In this document: one piece after another, positions 6,515 to 15,067 of the stretch
Layout of the letters: the number at the start of each line of letters is the position of its first letter
Position numbering within the stretch: the stretch's first letter is position 1
Origin: Bacteroidales bacterium
GTDB lineage: Bacteria; Bacteroidota; Bacteroidia; Bacteroidales; F082
Length of the DNA: 22,146 bases
Assembly: GCA_024762735.1 (NCBI GenBank)
Contig: JANTGU010000006.1
Location: forward strand, 1-22,146
Direction: 5' to 3'
Program-made: the position numbers and the translations under genes
The notes under the pieces: model-generated
Database searches by the model: none
What the model saw: the letters and a program-made list of their open reading frames with translations, nothing else
Told to the model about the DNA's origin: nothing

Positions 6515-9424
6515 ATGAAAAGGTTACAAAATTTTTCTATGGCTATCGTACTAATGTTTTTCCTCGGGGTTGTCCCGCGTTTGGAAGCCCAGGTTTCGGT
6601 AAACACTTCAGGAGCAGCTGCCAACCCAAAGTCGATGCTTGACATAAGCTCAACCGACAAAGGCCTGTTAATTCCAAGAATGACCACAACACAATTAAAT
6701 ACATTTGCTGCCGGTTTAGATACCGGTGAAAAAGGTATGTTGGTTTTTGATACCGACCAAAACAGGTTTTACCTTTGGGATGGAGCATCGTTGGTAGAGG
6801 TAAAATCGGGGAACATCGACAAACTCCAGGACTCCAATAATGACTCGGAAATTTATCTATTCTCTCAATATGGAGAAGATATGGCTGTTATTAAAATTCA
6901 AAACAACGACTATTTTAAATTTAAGGCAGGCCGCATGGAATTCGTTAATAATGGCGAGTCTGTTTTTATAGGGAACACTGCGGGAATGGATGATAATCAC
7001 GATGACAATAAAAATGTTTTTGTTGGTTCTTATTCAGGCAGACACAATACAACAGGGTTTTATAATCTTGCAACCGGATACGGTTCGCTCAAAAACAATC
7101 TAAGTGGATATCGTAATGTTGCTCTTGGATACTGGGCGATGTTGGCTAATTCTTCAGGATCCAACAATACCGCTGTCGGTGAAAGTAGCTTGAAGTTTGC
7201 GGATAGTTCAAGCTATAACACTGCTATAGGAAGTTCAAGTTTATTAACATTGCATAATGGTAGTTCGAATACTGCTGTGGGGACATCATCGCTCTACTAT
7301 TTGGCTTCAGGTGATGACAATACTATTGTCGGTGAAGCTGCAGGCTCCCATGTTGATACCGGAAATGCCAATGTAATGATTGGATACAGCAGCGGAGCAG
7401 GCACTTCAGCCCATTCAGCAAGTGGAAACATATTTCTTGGATACATGTCGGGGTACAACGAATCAGGCTCCAACAAACTATATATTGAAAACTCGAGTTC
7501 ATCTACCCCGTTAATTGGAGGTGATTTTTCAGCTGACGAGGTCTATATAAACGGTACGATGAGAATTTCCGGCGGAAGTCCGGCACAGGGCAAATTTCTA
7601 AAGACTGATGATTCGGGGAATGCAACATGGGACAGTATTTCGCTGAGTAACATCAATAATGTTATCGAAAACGATACTAATGTTTTTATCGGTTTTGGCG
7701 CAGGTACAAGGAATAGCGGTAACAGCTATTCTGTGGGGATAGGCCGGTACGCCTCTGCTAACAATCAAACTGGCGTGCGAAATGTTGCGGTTGGCAGCTC
7801 GGCACTTTATTCTAATGTATCATCCTCTGATAATACCTCCGTTGGATACTCATCGGCACTCAACAGCACAGGTAGTGAAAATACTGCCATAGGAAGCAAA
7901 TCTTTATCCAACAACTCGGGAAGTCGTAACGTGGCCATTGGTTTGCTGTCTCTAAACAATAATGCAGGTGGTTACGAAAATGTAGGCATTGGAAATTATA
8001 ACAGCTATTACAATCAAAATGGTTCTGGTAATACTACTATTGGATACATGAGCGGTTTTGGAAACAGTCTCCACTCGAAATCGGGTAACGTTTTTATAGG
8101 TTACAAATCAGGTTACTACGAAACGGGCGACAATAAGCTATACATCGAAAACTCCGATACAACTGCACCGCTTATTGGTGGTGATTTTGCCACTGACGAA
8201 GTTTACATCAACGGCATCATAAAAATTACAGGCGGAAACCCGGCAAATGGAAAAATACTCACATCAGATGCTTCAGGAACTGCAAGCTGGCAGGAAAATA
8301 CCGGCGCGAGTGAACTTAACGAACTTTCCGACGCTGCATCCGATGGCTCCAGCGTTTTTGTTGGCGACAGTTCGGGATACTCTGACGATGGATCAGCTAA
8401 TAAAAATACGGGACTTGGAGTTTATGCTCTCTATTCCAATACCTTTGGCAACATCAATACCGCAATAGGTTATGGTTCGTTAAGAAACACAACTTCAGCA
8501 ACAAGTAACACGGCAGTGGGTTATGAAACGTTGCAGTATGACACCACAGGGTCAAACAATACGGGTGTGGGTACATATGCCTTACTGTTCACCAATGCAC
8601 CAGACAATACCGGGATTGGATACATGGCACTTCGCAACAATCGCGAAGGCCAAAAAAATACGGCAATAGGTTCAGGCGCCATGGTAGGTAATCATTCAGG
8701 AATTGAAAATGTTGCCGTGGGATATGAAGCACTTAACTCCAACAGCAGTGGCGACTACAACACTGCGCTAGGAAGACGATCCTTATCAGGAAACAGCGGT
8801 GGCACACAAAATGTAGCTGTGGGCTATAATGCTGCAACCAGTGGCGACCACACTCAGTGTACATTTCTTGGAGCTTCGGCAAACAACAGTAGCAGCACGG
8901 CAAGAACCAACAGCACGGCTATCGGCTTCGAAGCAACTATATACGGCAGCTATATGGTTAGGATAGGAAATTCAAGCGTATCATCAATAGGTGGTTATGC
9001 CGATTGGACAAACATTTCCGATAAAAGATTTAAATATAATGTTAAAGAGGATGTACCAGGTCTTGATTTTATCATGAAATTAAGACCCGTCACTTATCAA
9101 TTGGACCTTCAAAAAATCAACAAGCATCTGGGTATAAAAAATGACCCAAACAACTTAAATGCCGCTAAACAACAAATGTTACAATCCGGCTTTATCGCTC
9201 AGGAGGTCGAAAAAACAGCCTCAGATATCGGTTACGAGTTTAGTGGCGTTGATGCACCACAGGATAAAGATGGCGAATATGGATTACGGTACGCGCAGTT
9301 CGTGGTACCATTGGTGAAAGCCGTGCAAGAGCTAAATCAAAAAAACGAACAATTACTTGAAGAAAACGAGGCGTTAAAAGCACGGCTTGACAAAATAGAA
9401 CAACAACTGGGTATAAAAGAATAA
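6515..9424 (+). CDS. Secreted YadA-head-like repeat fiber protein with C-terminal S74 chaperone domain
   Basis: The 969-residue product has a signal peptide (about 1-25, ending RLEAQ), the fiber N-terminus SMLDISSTDKGLLIPRMTTT, and three blocks of NTAxG head repeats (about 150-300, 385-520 and 615-820). Two nearly identical 70-residue linker modules separate the blocks (303-372 and 523-592). The C-terminus has the S74 intramolecular chaperone signature ISDKRFKYNVKEDVPGLDFI, LRPVTYQL and GFIAQEVEK, then a coiled coil rich in leucine and glutamate. In phage endosialidase-type tail fibers this domain drives trimer folding and cleaves itself off at the serine before DxR. The SDKRxK serine is present, so self-cleavage is plausible. 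The protein is divergent from the TPR regulator and closely parallels the fiber at 1775-4288. A trimeric surface fiber is the best reading; no phage genes are near. Confidence 0.88.
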   Translation: MKRLQNFSMAIVLMFFLGVVPRLEAQVSVNTSGAAANPKSMLDISSTDKGLLIPRMTTTQLNTFAAGLDTGEKGMLVFDTDQNRFYLWDGASLVEVKSGNIDKLQDSNNDSEIYLFSQYGEDMAVIKIQNNDYFKFKAGRMEFVNNGESVFIGNTAGMDDNHDDNKNVFVGSYSGRHNTTGFYNLATGYGSLKNNLSGYRNVALGYWAMLANSSGSNNTAVGESSLKFADSSSYNTAIGSSSLLTLHNGSSNTAVGTSSLYYLASGDDNTIVGEAAGSHVDTGNANVMIGYSSGAGTSAHSASGNIFLGYMSGYNESGSNKLYIENSSSSTPLIGGDFSADEVYINGTMRISGGSPAQGKFLKTDDSGNATWDSISLSNINNVIENDTNVFIGFGAGTRNSGNSYSVGIGRYASANNQTGVRNVAVGSSALYSNVSSSDNTSVGYSSALNSTGSENTAIGSKSLSNNSGSRNVAIGLLSLNNNAGGYENVGIGNYNSYYNQNGSGNTTIGYMSGFGNSLHSKSGNVFIGYKSGYYETGDNKLYIENSDTTAPLIGGDFATDEVYINGIIKITGGNPANGKILTSDASGTASWQENTGASELNELSDAASDGSSVFVGDSSGYSDDGSANKNTGLGVYALYSNTFGNINTAIGYGSLRNTTSATSNTAVGYETLQYDTTGSNNTGVGTYALLFTNAPDNTGIGYMALRNNREGQKNTAIGSGAMVGNHSGIENVAVGYEALNSNSSGDYNTALGRRSLSGNSGGTQNVAVGYNAATSGDHTQCTFLGASANNSSSTARTNSTAIGFEATIYGSYMVRIGNSSVSSIGGYADWTNISDKRFKYNVKEDVPGLDFIMKLRPVTYQLDLQKINKHLGIKNDPNNLNAAKQQMLQSGFIAQEVEKTASDIGYEFSGVDAPQDKDGEYGLRYAQFVVPLVKAVQELNQKNEQLLEENEALKARLDKIEQQLGIKE
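7421..8290 (+). repeat. Duplicated 70-residue linker module in second fiber
   Basis: Residues 303-372 (7421-7630) and 523-592 (8081-8290) share the pattern SGNxFxGYxSGYxExGxNKL, YIEN, PLIGGDF, DEVYING, then I.GG.PA.GK and end at AxW. Spacing is 220 residues, so a head-repeat block plus linker was duplicated as one unit. Confidence 0.8.
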
Positions 9425-9443
9425 ATCAAAAGGTAGGAAATTT
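9425..9443 (+). repeat. Shared 3' flank, copy 2
   Basis: ATCAAAAGGTAGGAAATTT directly follows the second fiber's stop and matches the flank of the first fiber (4288-4306) at 18 of 19 bases. Confidence 0.7.
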
Positions 9444-9451
9444 TGATTTGC

Positions 9452-9481
9452 AAAGCCTGCTTCGGTTTCGAAGCAGGCTTT
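9452..9481. terminator. Hairpin terminator between second fiber and glycosidase
   Basis: A perfect 13-bp stem (9452-9464 with 9469-9481, AAAGCCTGCTTCG and complement) closes a 4-nt loop. It sits between convergent genes. The T-tract is short on both sides, so it may work as a 3'-end stabiliser as well as a terminator. Confidence 0.75.
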
Positions 9482-9538
9482 AACTTTTAAATGTAGCACC
9501 CCCTGCTTGTAATCAAAGTTACAAATTAATAAAGCAAG

Positions 9539-11290
9539 TTATTCCTTAATAATTCCCCGTTCCACCGCAGCCGCTCTTATTTGTTGCAAACAGCTACGAT
9601 CAAGGGAGTTATAATCGAAGAAAGCGACACCATCGGCTCCTCCCTGATAAACGGCATCAATGGCTTTGGTAAGATCATCGTTGTTTTTAAGCGCAGGTAC
9701 GTACAAGCCGCAAAAGACTTTTGTAGCAGCCGATACAGATGCTTTGTCTTGCCGGATGACTTCCTTAATCCAGCTAATGGGTTGATTGTAAAAGTTGTGA
9801 TACACCATTGGAAAATAGTAATCCAGCGGCCAGCTATTCCAATTCTGACGAACCATGCGTCGCGACATATCCGGGGTGGGGAAAACCGCTGAGCTGGAAA
9901 TCAAGCCCCTACTTTTAACCTGATGCCTCAGCAGCGCAACCGTGCTATCCAGCTCGTTAAGTCTGAACCACAGCCAGGTACTGTCGTGCGATAGATCCGA
10001 AAGTTGTAAAGGATCCATGCCATATTTTTCAGCATACCGCTTTCTCATGTAGGGATGATAGCCATAATCATACTCGGGCATGATATCCTTTTGAACCAGG
10101 TGGTATTTGGGTTGCAATCCTTCGGGTAAAATAACATCAACATACCGGATATAATCGAAGTGAATACCCGATAGTCCCTTAACAGTGGCAAGCTCTTCAA
10201 TTTTTCCCTTTAAAAAGGTTTTTACCGCGGGCAATGCCGGGCACATAAATTTATAGTAATCCACGTAAGCCTTTTTGCTTGCCAGCGACTCCCCAAGTTG
10301 GTTTACACTCAGCCATTCAGGTTTGGCCTCTCCCCTGTTCATGGTCCAAAACCAGGCATGAACCTGGATGCCATGCATGGCGGCAATGGGGATAACTTTT
10401 TCCAGCACCTCTTTGTTGGCACTCATCAGAACCCCGGTTATTCCAACCGACTGTAACGAAACAAAAGCACTGTCCCATTGCTGGTTGCTCCATGATGTAT
10501 AGGCTCCCATCCAAACCCAAAATCGTGGGATTTCTTGTTGTACAAAATGAATGAAGCCCCACCTTTCAGGAATATGCATGTTAACCTTGCCCTGGGCTGA
10601 CCATACCCAATTATGCTCGGGAAGCGGCTTTCCATCTGTTCCCTTTTGTTTAACATATTCCCCGGTTTCGGTCTGATAATCCCACTCCACCCTCGAAAAA
10701 TTCATTCGCCAAATGCTGTTTACCGGGGGTGATGTTTGATTAAGAGATGTCCACGGTATGGCCATCTCAACCGACCAGCAGCTATCCTTATCCTCAGGGT
10801 TATTCAAAGTGCCAGCGATACGAACAGCACTCCGAATGTTTTTAGCATCCCACGACAAATCGGCAGTCCCGCCCTTGTTATAAGGTTTCTTTAAAAAAAG
10901 ATCCAGCAGGATATTCAGGCTGTTCACTTCTATTTCATAATAATTGAGTCCATCCCCGTCAGGGTCGATAAAGAGTTCAAAATCGTTATCACGATAAATG
11001 ATGTCATCGTGGTTAGTAAGAAATCCTGAAACATCAGGTTCTTCCAGGGTGGCAAACAGATAAAGGTTAGTACTATCCCACAGCATCTTGAATGTAGTGT
11101 TTAACGGTGGTTTGATGCTATCGGATAAAATATCAACAAAGGCAGAAGAAAAGATGGCTTCATTCCAGGCGGATTCCGCTTTACCGTCAACCACCACGGG
11201 AGATGCAGTATAGTTACAAAAATATCGACTGAATGACTGGGCAAACATGTTACCTGTAACAAACAAAAAAAAGAGGATTAATTTATTCAT
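9539..11290 (-). CDS. Secreted GHL10-like glycoside hydrolase with N-terminal CBM9-like domain
   Basis: The 583-residue product has a signal peptide (1-18, MNKLILFFLFVTGNMFAQS). Residues about 24-250 resemble a family 9 carbohydrate-binding domain: PVVVDGKAESAWNEA, LYLFATLEEPDV, DNDFELFIDPDGDG and the closing RMNFSRVEW. Residues about 255-575 resemble the GHL10/DUF187 glycosidase-like barrel: GIQVHAWFWTMNRG (307-320), GIHFDYIRY (375-383, with a candidate acidic residue at Asp379), SSAVFPTPD and the late strand DYYFPMVYHNFY. Such proteins are thought to act on polysaccharides or peptidoglycan-like glycans, but the substrate is unknown. The gene is divergent from a sodium symporter with closely spaced promoters, so hydrolysis and uptake of the product may be coupled (inference). 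It converges on the second fiber. Confidence 0.85.
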   Translation of the reverse strand: MNKLILFFLFVTGNMFAQSFSRYFCNYTASPVVVDGKAESAWNEAIFSSAFVDILSDSIKPPLNTTFKMLWDSTNLYLFATLEEPDVSGFLTNHDDIIYRDNDFELFIDPDGDGLNYYEIEVNSLNILLDLFLKKPYNKGGTADLSWDAKNIRSAVRIAGTLNNPEDKDSCWSVEMAIPWTSLNQTSPPVNSIWRMNFSRVEWDYQTETGEYVKQKGTDGKPLPEHNWVWSAQGKVNMHIPERWGFIHFVQQEIPRFWVWMGAYTSWSNQQWDSAFVSLQSVGITGVLMSANKEVLEKVIPIAAMHGIQVHAWFWTMNRGEAKPEWLSVNQLGESLASKKAYVDYYKFMCPALPAVKTFLKGKIEELATVKGLSGIHFDYIRYVDVILPEGLQPKYHLVQKDIMPEYDYGYHPYMRKRYAEKYGMDPLQLSDLSHDSTWLWFRLNELDSTVALLRHQVKSRGLISSSAVFPTPDMSRRMVRQNWNSWPLDYYFPMVYHNFYNQPISWIKEVIRQDKASVSAATKVFCGLYVPALKNNDDLTKAIDAVYQGGADGVAFFDYNSLDRSCLQQIRAAAVERGIIKE

Positions 11291-11312
11291 GCTTCACCCT
11301 GTGATAAGGAGA

Positions 11313-11320
11313 CAAAAATA
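11313..11320 (-). promoter_or_regulatory. Probable -7 element of glycosidase gene
   Basis: TATTTTTG on the minus strand, an exact TAnnTTTG match, 22 bases upstream of the ATG at 11290. Confidence 0.6.
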
Positions 11321-11353
11321 GGTTAATTTCCAAAGGGGATGAGGCATAATAAT

Positions 11354-11361
11354 TATATTTG
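11354..11361 (+). promoter_or_regulatory. Probable -7 element of symporter gene
   Basis: TATATTTG matches TAnnTTTG exactly, 25 bases upstream of the ATG at 11387. Its position rules against translation starting at the upstream in-frame ATG at 11339. Confidence 0.6.
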
Positions 11362-11386
11362 TCTCCATCATCAATGCATTATCGGT

Positions 11387-12865
11387 ATGGAAAGTCAAAC
11401 AACTATTTTAGTAGTGATGCTGATATACATCTCGCTGCTCATGCTGTGGGGGATATTTCAGGGAAGGAGTGTAAAAACCAGTGATGACTATGCCATTGCG
11501 GGCAGATCGCTGCCGGGCTGGGTTGCCGCCTTGTCGGAAAGAGCTACCGGAGAATCGTCGTGGGCCTTGCTGGGTTTACCCGGTGCGGCGTATGCCATGG
11601 GGTTAACTGAGATATGGACTGCCGTTGGGTGCGTGGCCGGCATTGTAACTGCCTGGTGGTTGCTGGCATGGCGCTTACGCCATAAAGCCGATGAGGTGAA
11701 TGCTACCACTTTTACATCCTTTATTGCTAAATCGCATCCCGAAAGTGCGCGCTGGATAAGGATTGTCTCCAGCTCTTCCATCGTGTTTTTCTTCTTCTTT
11801 TATGTAGGCGCTCAATTTTTGGGTGGCGGAAAAACTCTGAATGTGCTATTTGACATCAACCCGAAACTGGGTTTGCTGATTACTGCCATGGTAATCATTC
11901 CCTATACCATTTACGGTGGATTTAAAAGTGTGGTTTACACCGATGTTGTACAGGCTTTGGTTATGATTATAGCCCTGATTGCGGGTCCCATTGTGGGTAT
12001 TATTTATATTGCTGAAACACCGGGTTTGTATGCGCATTCTATTGGAAGCGCACTCCATATGGCAGGGCCTTCGTTTACATCACTCACGGGGGCGGCCTCA
12101 GGATTTTCGTTGGGAGTGGTAATAGTGGGTGGCTTTTCGTGGTTTTTTGGATACCTGGGGGGGCAGCCTCAGCTATCAACACGGTTTATGGCTATCCGCG
12201 ATGCCAAACAGGCAAAAAGAGCCAGGAATGTGGGTGTGTTGTGGACGTTGATTGCTTACCTCGGTGCTTTATCCATTGGCTGGATAGGCATTGCCATTTT
12301 CGGCCCTGAAGGAACCGCCACGGCACTCACCGACCGTGAGTTTGTCATGCCCAAAGTGTTGCTTGAAATATTTCCTCCTGCCATCGCAGCCCTGCTGATA
12401 ACCGGGGCTGTAGCCGCCATGATTTCCACCGCCGACTCGCTGCTGATTCTTTCCTCCACCGAGCTTTCGGAGAACTTACTTAAGCCTTCGTCTAAAAAGT
12501 TGTCCTCTTTAGGAACAGGAAAAAACCTGCTTTTTTCACGTATCATCACCGCACTGTTGGCTGTTGTTGCCCTGGCACTGGCCTATTACACCGGCGACCA
12601 GACTTATATATTTACCCTTGTAAGTTATGTTTGGGCAGGCATCGGGGGCACATTTTCGGTGGTAATATTGTTGACCCTTTTCTGGAAACGATATCATGGA
12701 AAAACAGTTGTAGTAACCATTGTTTACGGAATATTGTTCACCATCATTTGGATAAACACAGGCATGGAGGAAAAGATTATTACTTCGCGTATTATGACTT
12801 TTGCCACAACACTGGTAGTAGCTGTTCTTGCAACCCTAATTTTTAAAAGAGGTAAAGAAGGATAA
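11387..12865 (+). CDS. Sodium:solute symporter (SSS family, PutP-like)
   Basis: The 492-residue product is a polytopic inner-membrane protein with about 13 hydrophobic segments. It carries SSS family features: SDDYAIAGRSLPGWVAALS near the N-terminus, ATGESSWALLGLPGAAYAMG, GGFKSVVYTDVVQALVMI in the middle and AAMISTADSLLILSSTELSE near residue 350. The last contains the serine-rich sodium-site segment of this family. It imports a solute driven by the sodium gradient; the closest look is to the proline/PutP-like branch, but the substrate cannot be read from sequence. The ATG at 11387 is chosen over 11339 because the promoter -7 element lies between them and the extra 16 residues (His/Cys-rich) do not fit the family. 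It is divergent from the glycosidase gene and ends at a shared terminator hairpin. Confidence 0.9.
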   Translation: MESQTTILVVMLIYISLLMLWGIFQGRSVKTSDDYAIAGRSLPGWVAALSERATGESSWALLGLPGAAYAMGLTEIWTAVGCVAGIVTAWWLLAWRLRHKADEVNATTFTSFIAKSHPESARWIRIVSSSSIVFFFFFYVGAQFLGGGKTLNVLFDINPKLGLLITAMVIIPYTIYGGFKSVVYTDVVQALVMIIALIAGPIVGIIYIAETPGLYAHSIGSALHMAGPSFTSLTGAASGFSLGVVIVGGFSWFFGYLGGQPQLSTRFMAIRDAKQAKRARNVGVLWTLIAYLGALSIGWIGIAIFGPEGTATALTDREFVMPKVLLEIFPPAIAALLITGAVAAMISTADSLLILSSTELSENLLKPSSKKLSSLGTGKNLLFSRIITALLAVVALALAYYTGDQTYIFTLVSYVWAGIGGTFSVVILLTLFWKRYHGKTVVVTIVYGILFTIIWINTGMEEKIITSRIMTFATTLVVAVLATLIFKRGKEG

Positions 12866-12871
12866 TAAAAA

Positions 12872-12893
12872 AAGCCCCACCGAGGTGGAGCTT
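12872..12893. terminator. Bidirectional terminator
   Basis: AAGCCCCACC at 12872-12881 pairs with GGTGGAGCTT at 12884-12893 with one mismatch. It is preceded by an A-run (12867-12873) on the plus strand, which is a T-run for the minus-strand gene, and lies between two convergent genes. Confidence 0.75.
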
Positions 12894-12925
12894 AATATTA
12901 TTTTAAATGGGTAAGTTAATTTCTC

Positions 12926-13435
12926 TTACAAGCCAAAGGTAAGGCCGAACTTAACGCTGCTAAAGCCGCTGTATCCAAGTTCGGCAAAAAGGCCCATGTT
13001 TTCAGCAAACATCCATCTGCCACCCACAAATATATCAGGCTCTACCGAGGATCCGTAATAATCACTTTTACCACTTATACCAATCCCAAAGCCAACTCCA
13101 CCGTAAGCATCAAAAACATCGCTTTCAAAGGCGTGAACATGCCAGGCAGCTCTGGCGCCTACAAAGAAACGGGGAAATGTTTTAGTGACATAATAGATGT
13201 CGTTGTACTGTCCCAGTTGGAATTCAGCCAATCCGCCAAAAGATACCAACCCGACATCCCCGGTAGGGATAGCTCCAAATTCGCCACTAAAGTTGATGGT
13301 TGGAATAATACCGTAACTGTGAGGGATACCAATGCCCGCGTTAAAGGCAAGGTCACCTTTGTTAAACACGTGTTGTGCCTGAGTTGCTGTCATGGCAGCA
13401 AAAAGAAATACCAGTAAAAATGATAATTTTTTCAT
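12926..13435 (-). CDS. Small outer-membrane beta-barrel-like protein
   Basis: The 169-residue product has a clear signal peptide (1-20, ending ATQAQ). The rest alternates glycine and aromatic/hydrophobic residues in strand-like runs, for example FFVGARAAWHVHAF, YGGVGFGIGISG and LFAELGYSGFSSVKFG, and it ends in a hydrophobic strand (FGLTFGL), as expected for a small eight-stranded outer-membrane barrel. No specific family name or ligand is recognised. A perfect -7 element lies 26 bases upstream of its ATG, so it is probably transcribed alone, downstream of rny on the same strand. Confidence 0.75.
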   Translation of the reverse strand: MKKLSFLLVFLFAAMTATQAQHVFNKGDLAFNAGIGIPHSYGIIPTINFSGEFGAIPTGDVGLVSFGGLAEFQLGQYNDIYYVTKTFPRFFVGARAAWHVHAFESDVFDAYGGVGFGIGISGKSDYYGSSVEPDIFVGGRWMFAENMGLFAELGYSGFSSVKFGLTFGL

Positions 13436-13461
13436 AATTGATTTTTGTTTAAAAATTTTCG

Positions 13462-13469
13462 CAAATATA
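13462..13469 (-). promoter_or_regulatory. Probable -7 element of barrel gene
   Basis: TATATTTG on the minus strand, exact TAnnTTTG, in the 51-bp gap between rny and the barrel gene. Confidence 0.6.
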
Positions 13470-13486
13470 ATTTTATTTTTAAAAGA

Positions 13487-15028
13487 TTACTTAGCATAAT
13501 TAATTGCCCGGGTTTCGCGGATAACGGTAATTTTGATCTGTCCCGGGTAGGTCATCTCCTCTTGAATTTTACGTGAAAGCTCGTATGATATTCTATCCGC
13601 ATCTTTATCGGTAACGCTATCGGCACCTACAATTACCCTTAACTCGCGGCCTGCCTGAATGGCGTAGGTTTTTATCACACCCGGATAGGTAAGCGCCATG
13701 TCTTCCAATTTTTTCAATCGTTGGATGTAAGCTTCAACCACTTCGCGGCGGGCACCGGGTCGCGCCCCTGAAATGGCATCACACACCTGCACGATGGGAG
13801 CTATCAGCGTTTCCATTTCAATTTCATCGTGGTGAGCCCCTATGGCGTTACAAACATCAGGCTTCTCCTTGAACTTTTCTGCCAGCTTCATCCCCAAAAT
13901 AGCATGAGGCAATTCCGTTTCATTTTCAGCAATCTTACCAATATCATGGAGTAGTCCTGCCCGTTTTGCTTTCTTGGGATTAAGCCCCAATTCAGAAGCC
14001 ATGGTAGCACTTAGGTTTGCCACCTCGATGGAGTGATTTAACAGGTTCTGGCCGTAAGAAGAGCGGTACTTCATCCGTCCCACCAGCCTGATTAACTCGT
14101 TGTGCATATTATGAATACCCAGGTCGATAACCGTGCGTTTTCCGGTCTCCATAATCTCCTGATCCACCTCTTTTTTAGTCTTGGCCACCACCTCTTCAAT
14201 ACGAGCCGGATGAATTCGGCCATCCGTGATCAGCTTTTGCAGCGAGAGACGGCATATTTCACGACGGATTGGGTCGAAGCCTGAGAGCAGGATAGCATCC
14301 GGGCTGTCATCAATAATAATTTCTATTCCTGTTAATGCTTCCAAAGCCCTGATGTTACGGCCTTCGCGCCCAATAATCCGACCTTTAATCTCGTCGCTTT
14401 CGATATTAAACACGGTAACCGTATTTTCGATGGCATGTTCGGCGGCAGTACGCTGAATAGTTTCGATAACGATTTTTTTAGCAGTACGATCAGCAGTCAG
14501 CTTGGCTTCTTCGGTAATCTCGCGGATATGCACCATGGCTTCAGCCTTGGCTTCGCCTTTAAGGCTCTCAATAAGTTGTTCTTTGGCTTCTTGTGCCGAA
14601 AGATTACTGATATTTTCGAGTTGTTTTACCTGCTCGGCATGGAACCTGTCAAGCTCTTGCTGCTTTTTGTCAAGTGCTTCCACCTGAGCCTTCAGCTTCT
14701 TGTTTAGCTGATCAGCATCACGCTGTTTTTTTTGAGCCTCTTCAATTTTTTTTGACAGCTGCGATTCGCGCTGACGGATACGGTTTTCAGCTTTTTGAAT
14801 TTGCTGATTACGCTCGTTAATGATTTTCTCGTGTTCGCTTTTAAGCTGTAAGAACTTTTCCTTTGCTTGGAGGATTTTCTCTTTTTTTAATACTTCGGCC
14901 TTTTCTTTAGCCTCCTGGAGGATGGCCTGGCTTTTCTTTAGTAGGTTTTTCTTCATCACCGTGGCTGCAATTAATGCACCCACTGCCAACGAAGCCATTG
15001 CTACAACAATGTATAACAAATATTCCAT
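13487..15028 (-). CDS. rny: Ribonuclease Y
   Basis: The 513-residue product is a membrane-anchored endoribonuclease that starts mRNA decay. It has one N-terminal transmembrane helix (about 2-24), a long charged coiled coil (30-160), a KH RNA-binding domain with the GREGRN loop (residues 220-225) and an HD phosphohydrolase domain. The HD metal ligands appear as LLNHSIEV (329-336), LLHDIGK (359-365), GAHHDE (397-402) and CDAISGARPG (416-425). The length is typical (about 510-525). The ATG at 15028 is preferred; an in-frame TTG nine codons upstream is possible but would place a polar stretch before the membrane helix. It lies about 40 bases after the probable 6S RNA 3' end, so it may be transcribed by read-through from zapA/6S or by a promoter not recognised here. 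Confidence 0.97.
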   Translation of the reverse strand: MEYLLYIVVAMASLAVGALIAATVMKKNLLKKSQAILQEAKEKAEVLKKEKILQAKEKFLQLKSEHEKIINERNQQIQKAENRIRQRESQLSKKIEEAQKKQRDADQLNKKLKAQVEALDKKQQELDRFHAEQVKQLENISNLSAQEAKEQLIESLKGEAKAEAMVHIREITEEAKLTADRTAKKIVIETIQRTAAEHAIENTVTVFNIESDEIKGRIIGREGRNIRALEALTGIEIIIDDSPDAILLSGFDPIRREICRLSLQKLITDGRIHPARIEEVVAKTKKEVDQEIMETGKRTVIDLGIHNMHNELIRLVGRMKYRSSYGQNLLNHSIEVANLSATMASELGLNPKKAKRAGLLHDIGKIAENETELPHAILGMKLAEKFKEKPDVCNAIGAHHDEIEMETLIAPIVQVCDAISGARPGARREVVEAYIQRLKKLEDMALTYPGVIKTYAIQAGRELRVIVGADSVTDKDADRISYELSRKIQEEMTYPGQIKITVIRETRAINYAK

Positions 15029-15067
15029 TACGATAATTTTTTTATCGCTTTCCAATGCCTCAAATAC

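Noticed and set aside
1775..9424. Prophage or phage-tail origin for the two fibers
   Set aside because: The S74 domain is phage-like, but both proteins have signal peptides and no capsid, tail, terminase or integrase genes are present.
9581..9892. 103-residue plus-strand frame antisense to the glycosidase
   Set aside because: No family features; fully inside a well-supported gene on the other strand.
15053..15055. TTG as the start of RNase Y
   Set aside because: The ATG at 15028 places the membrane helix directly at the N-terminus as in the family; the nine extra residues are polar and unsupported.
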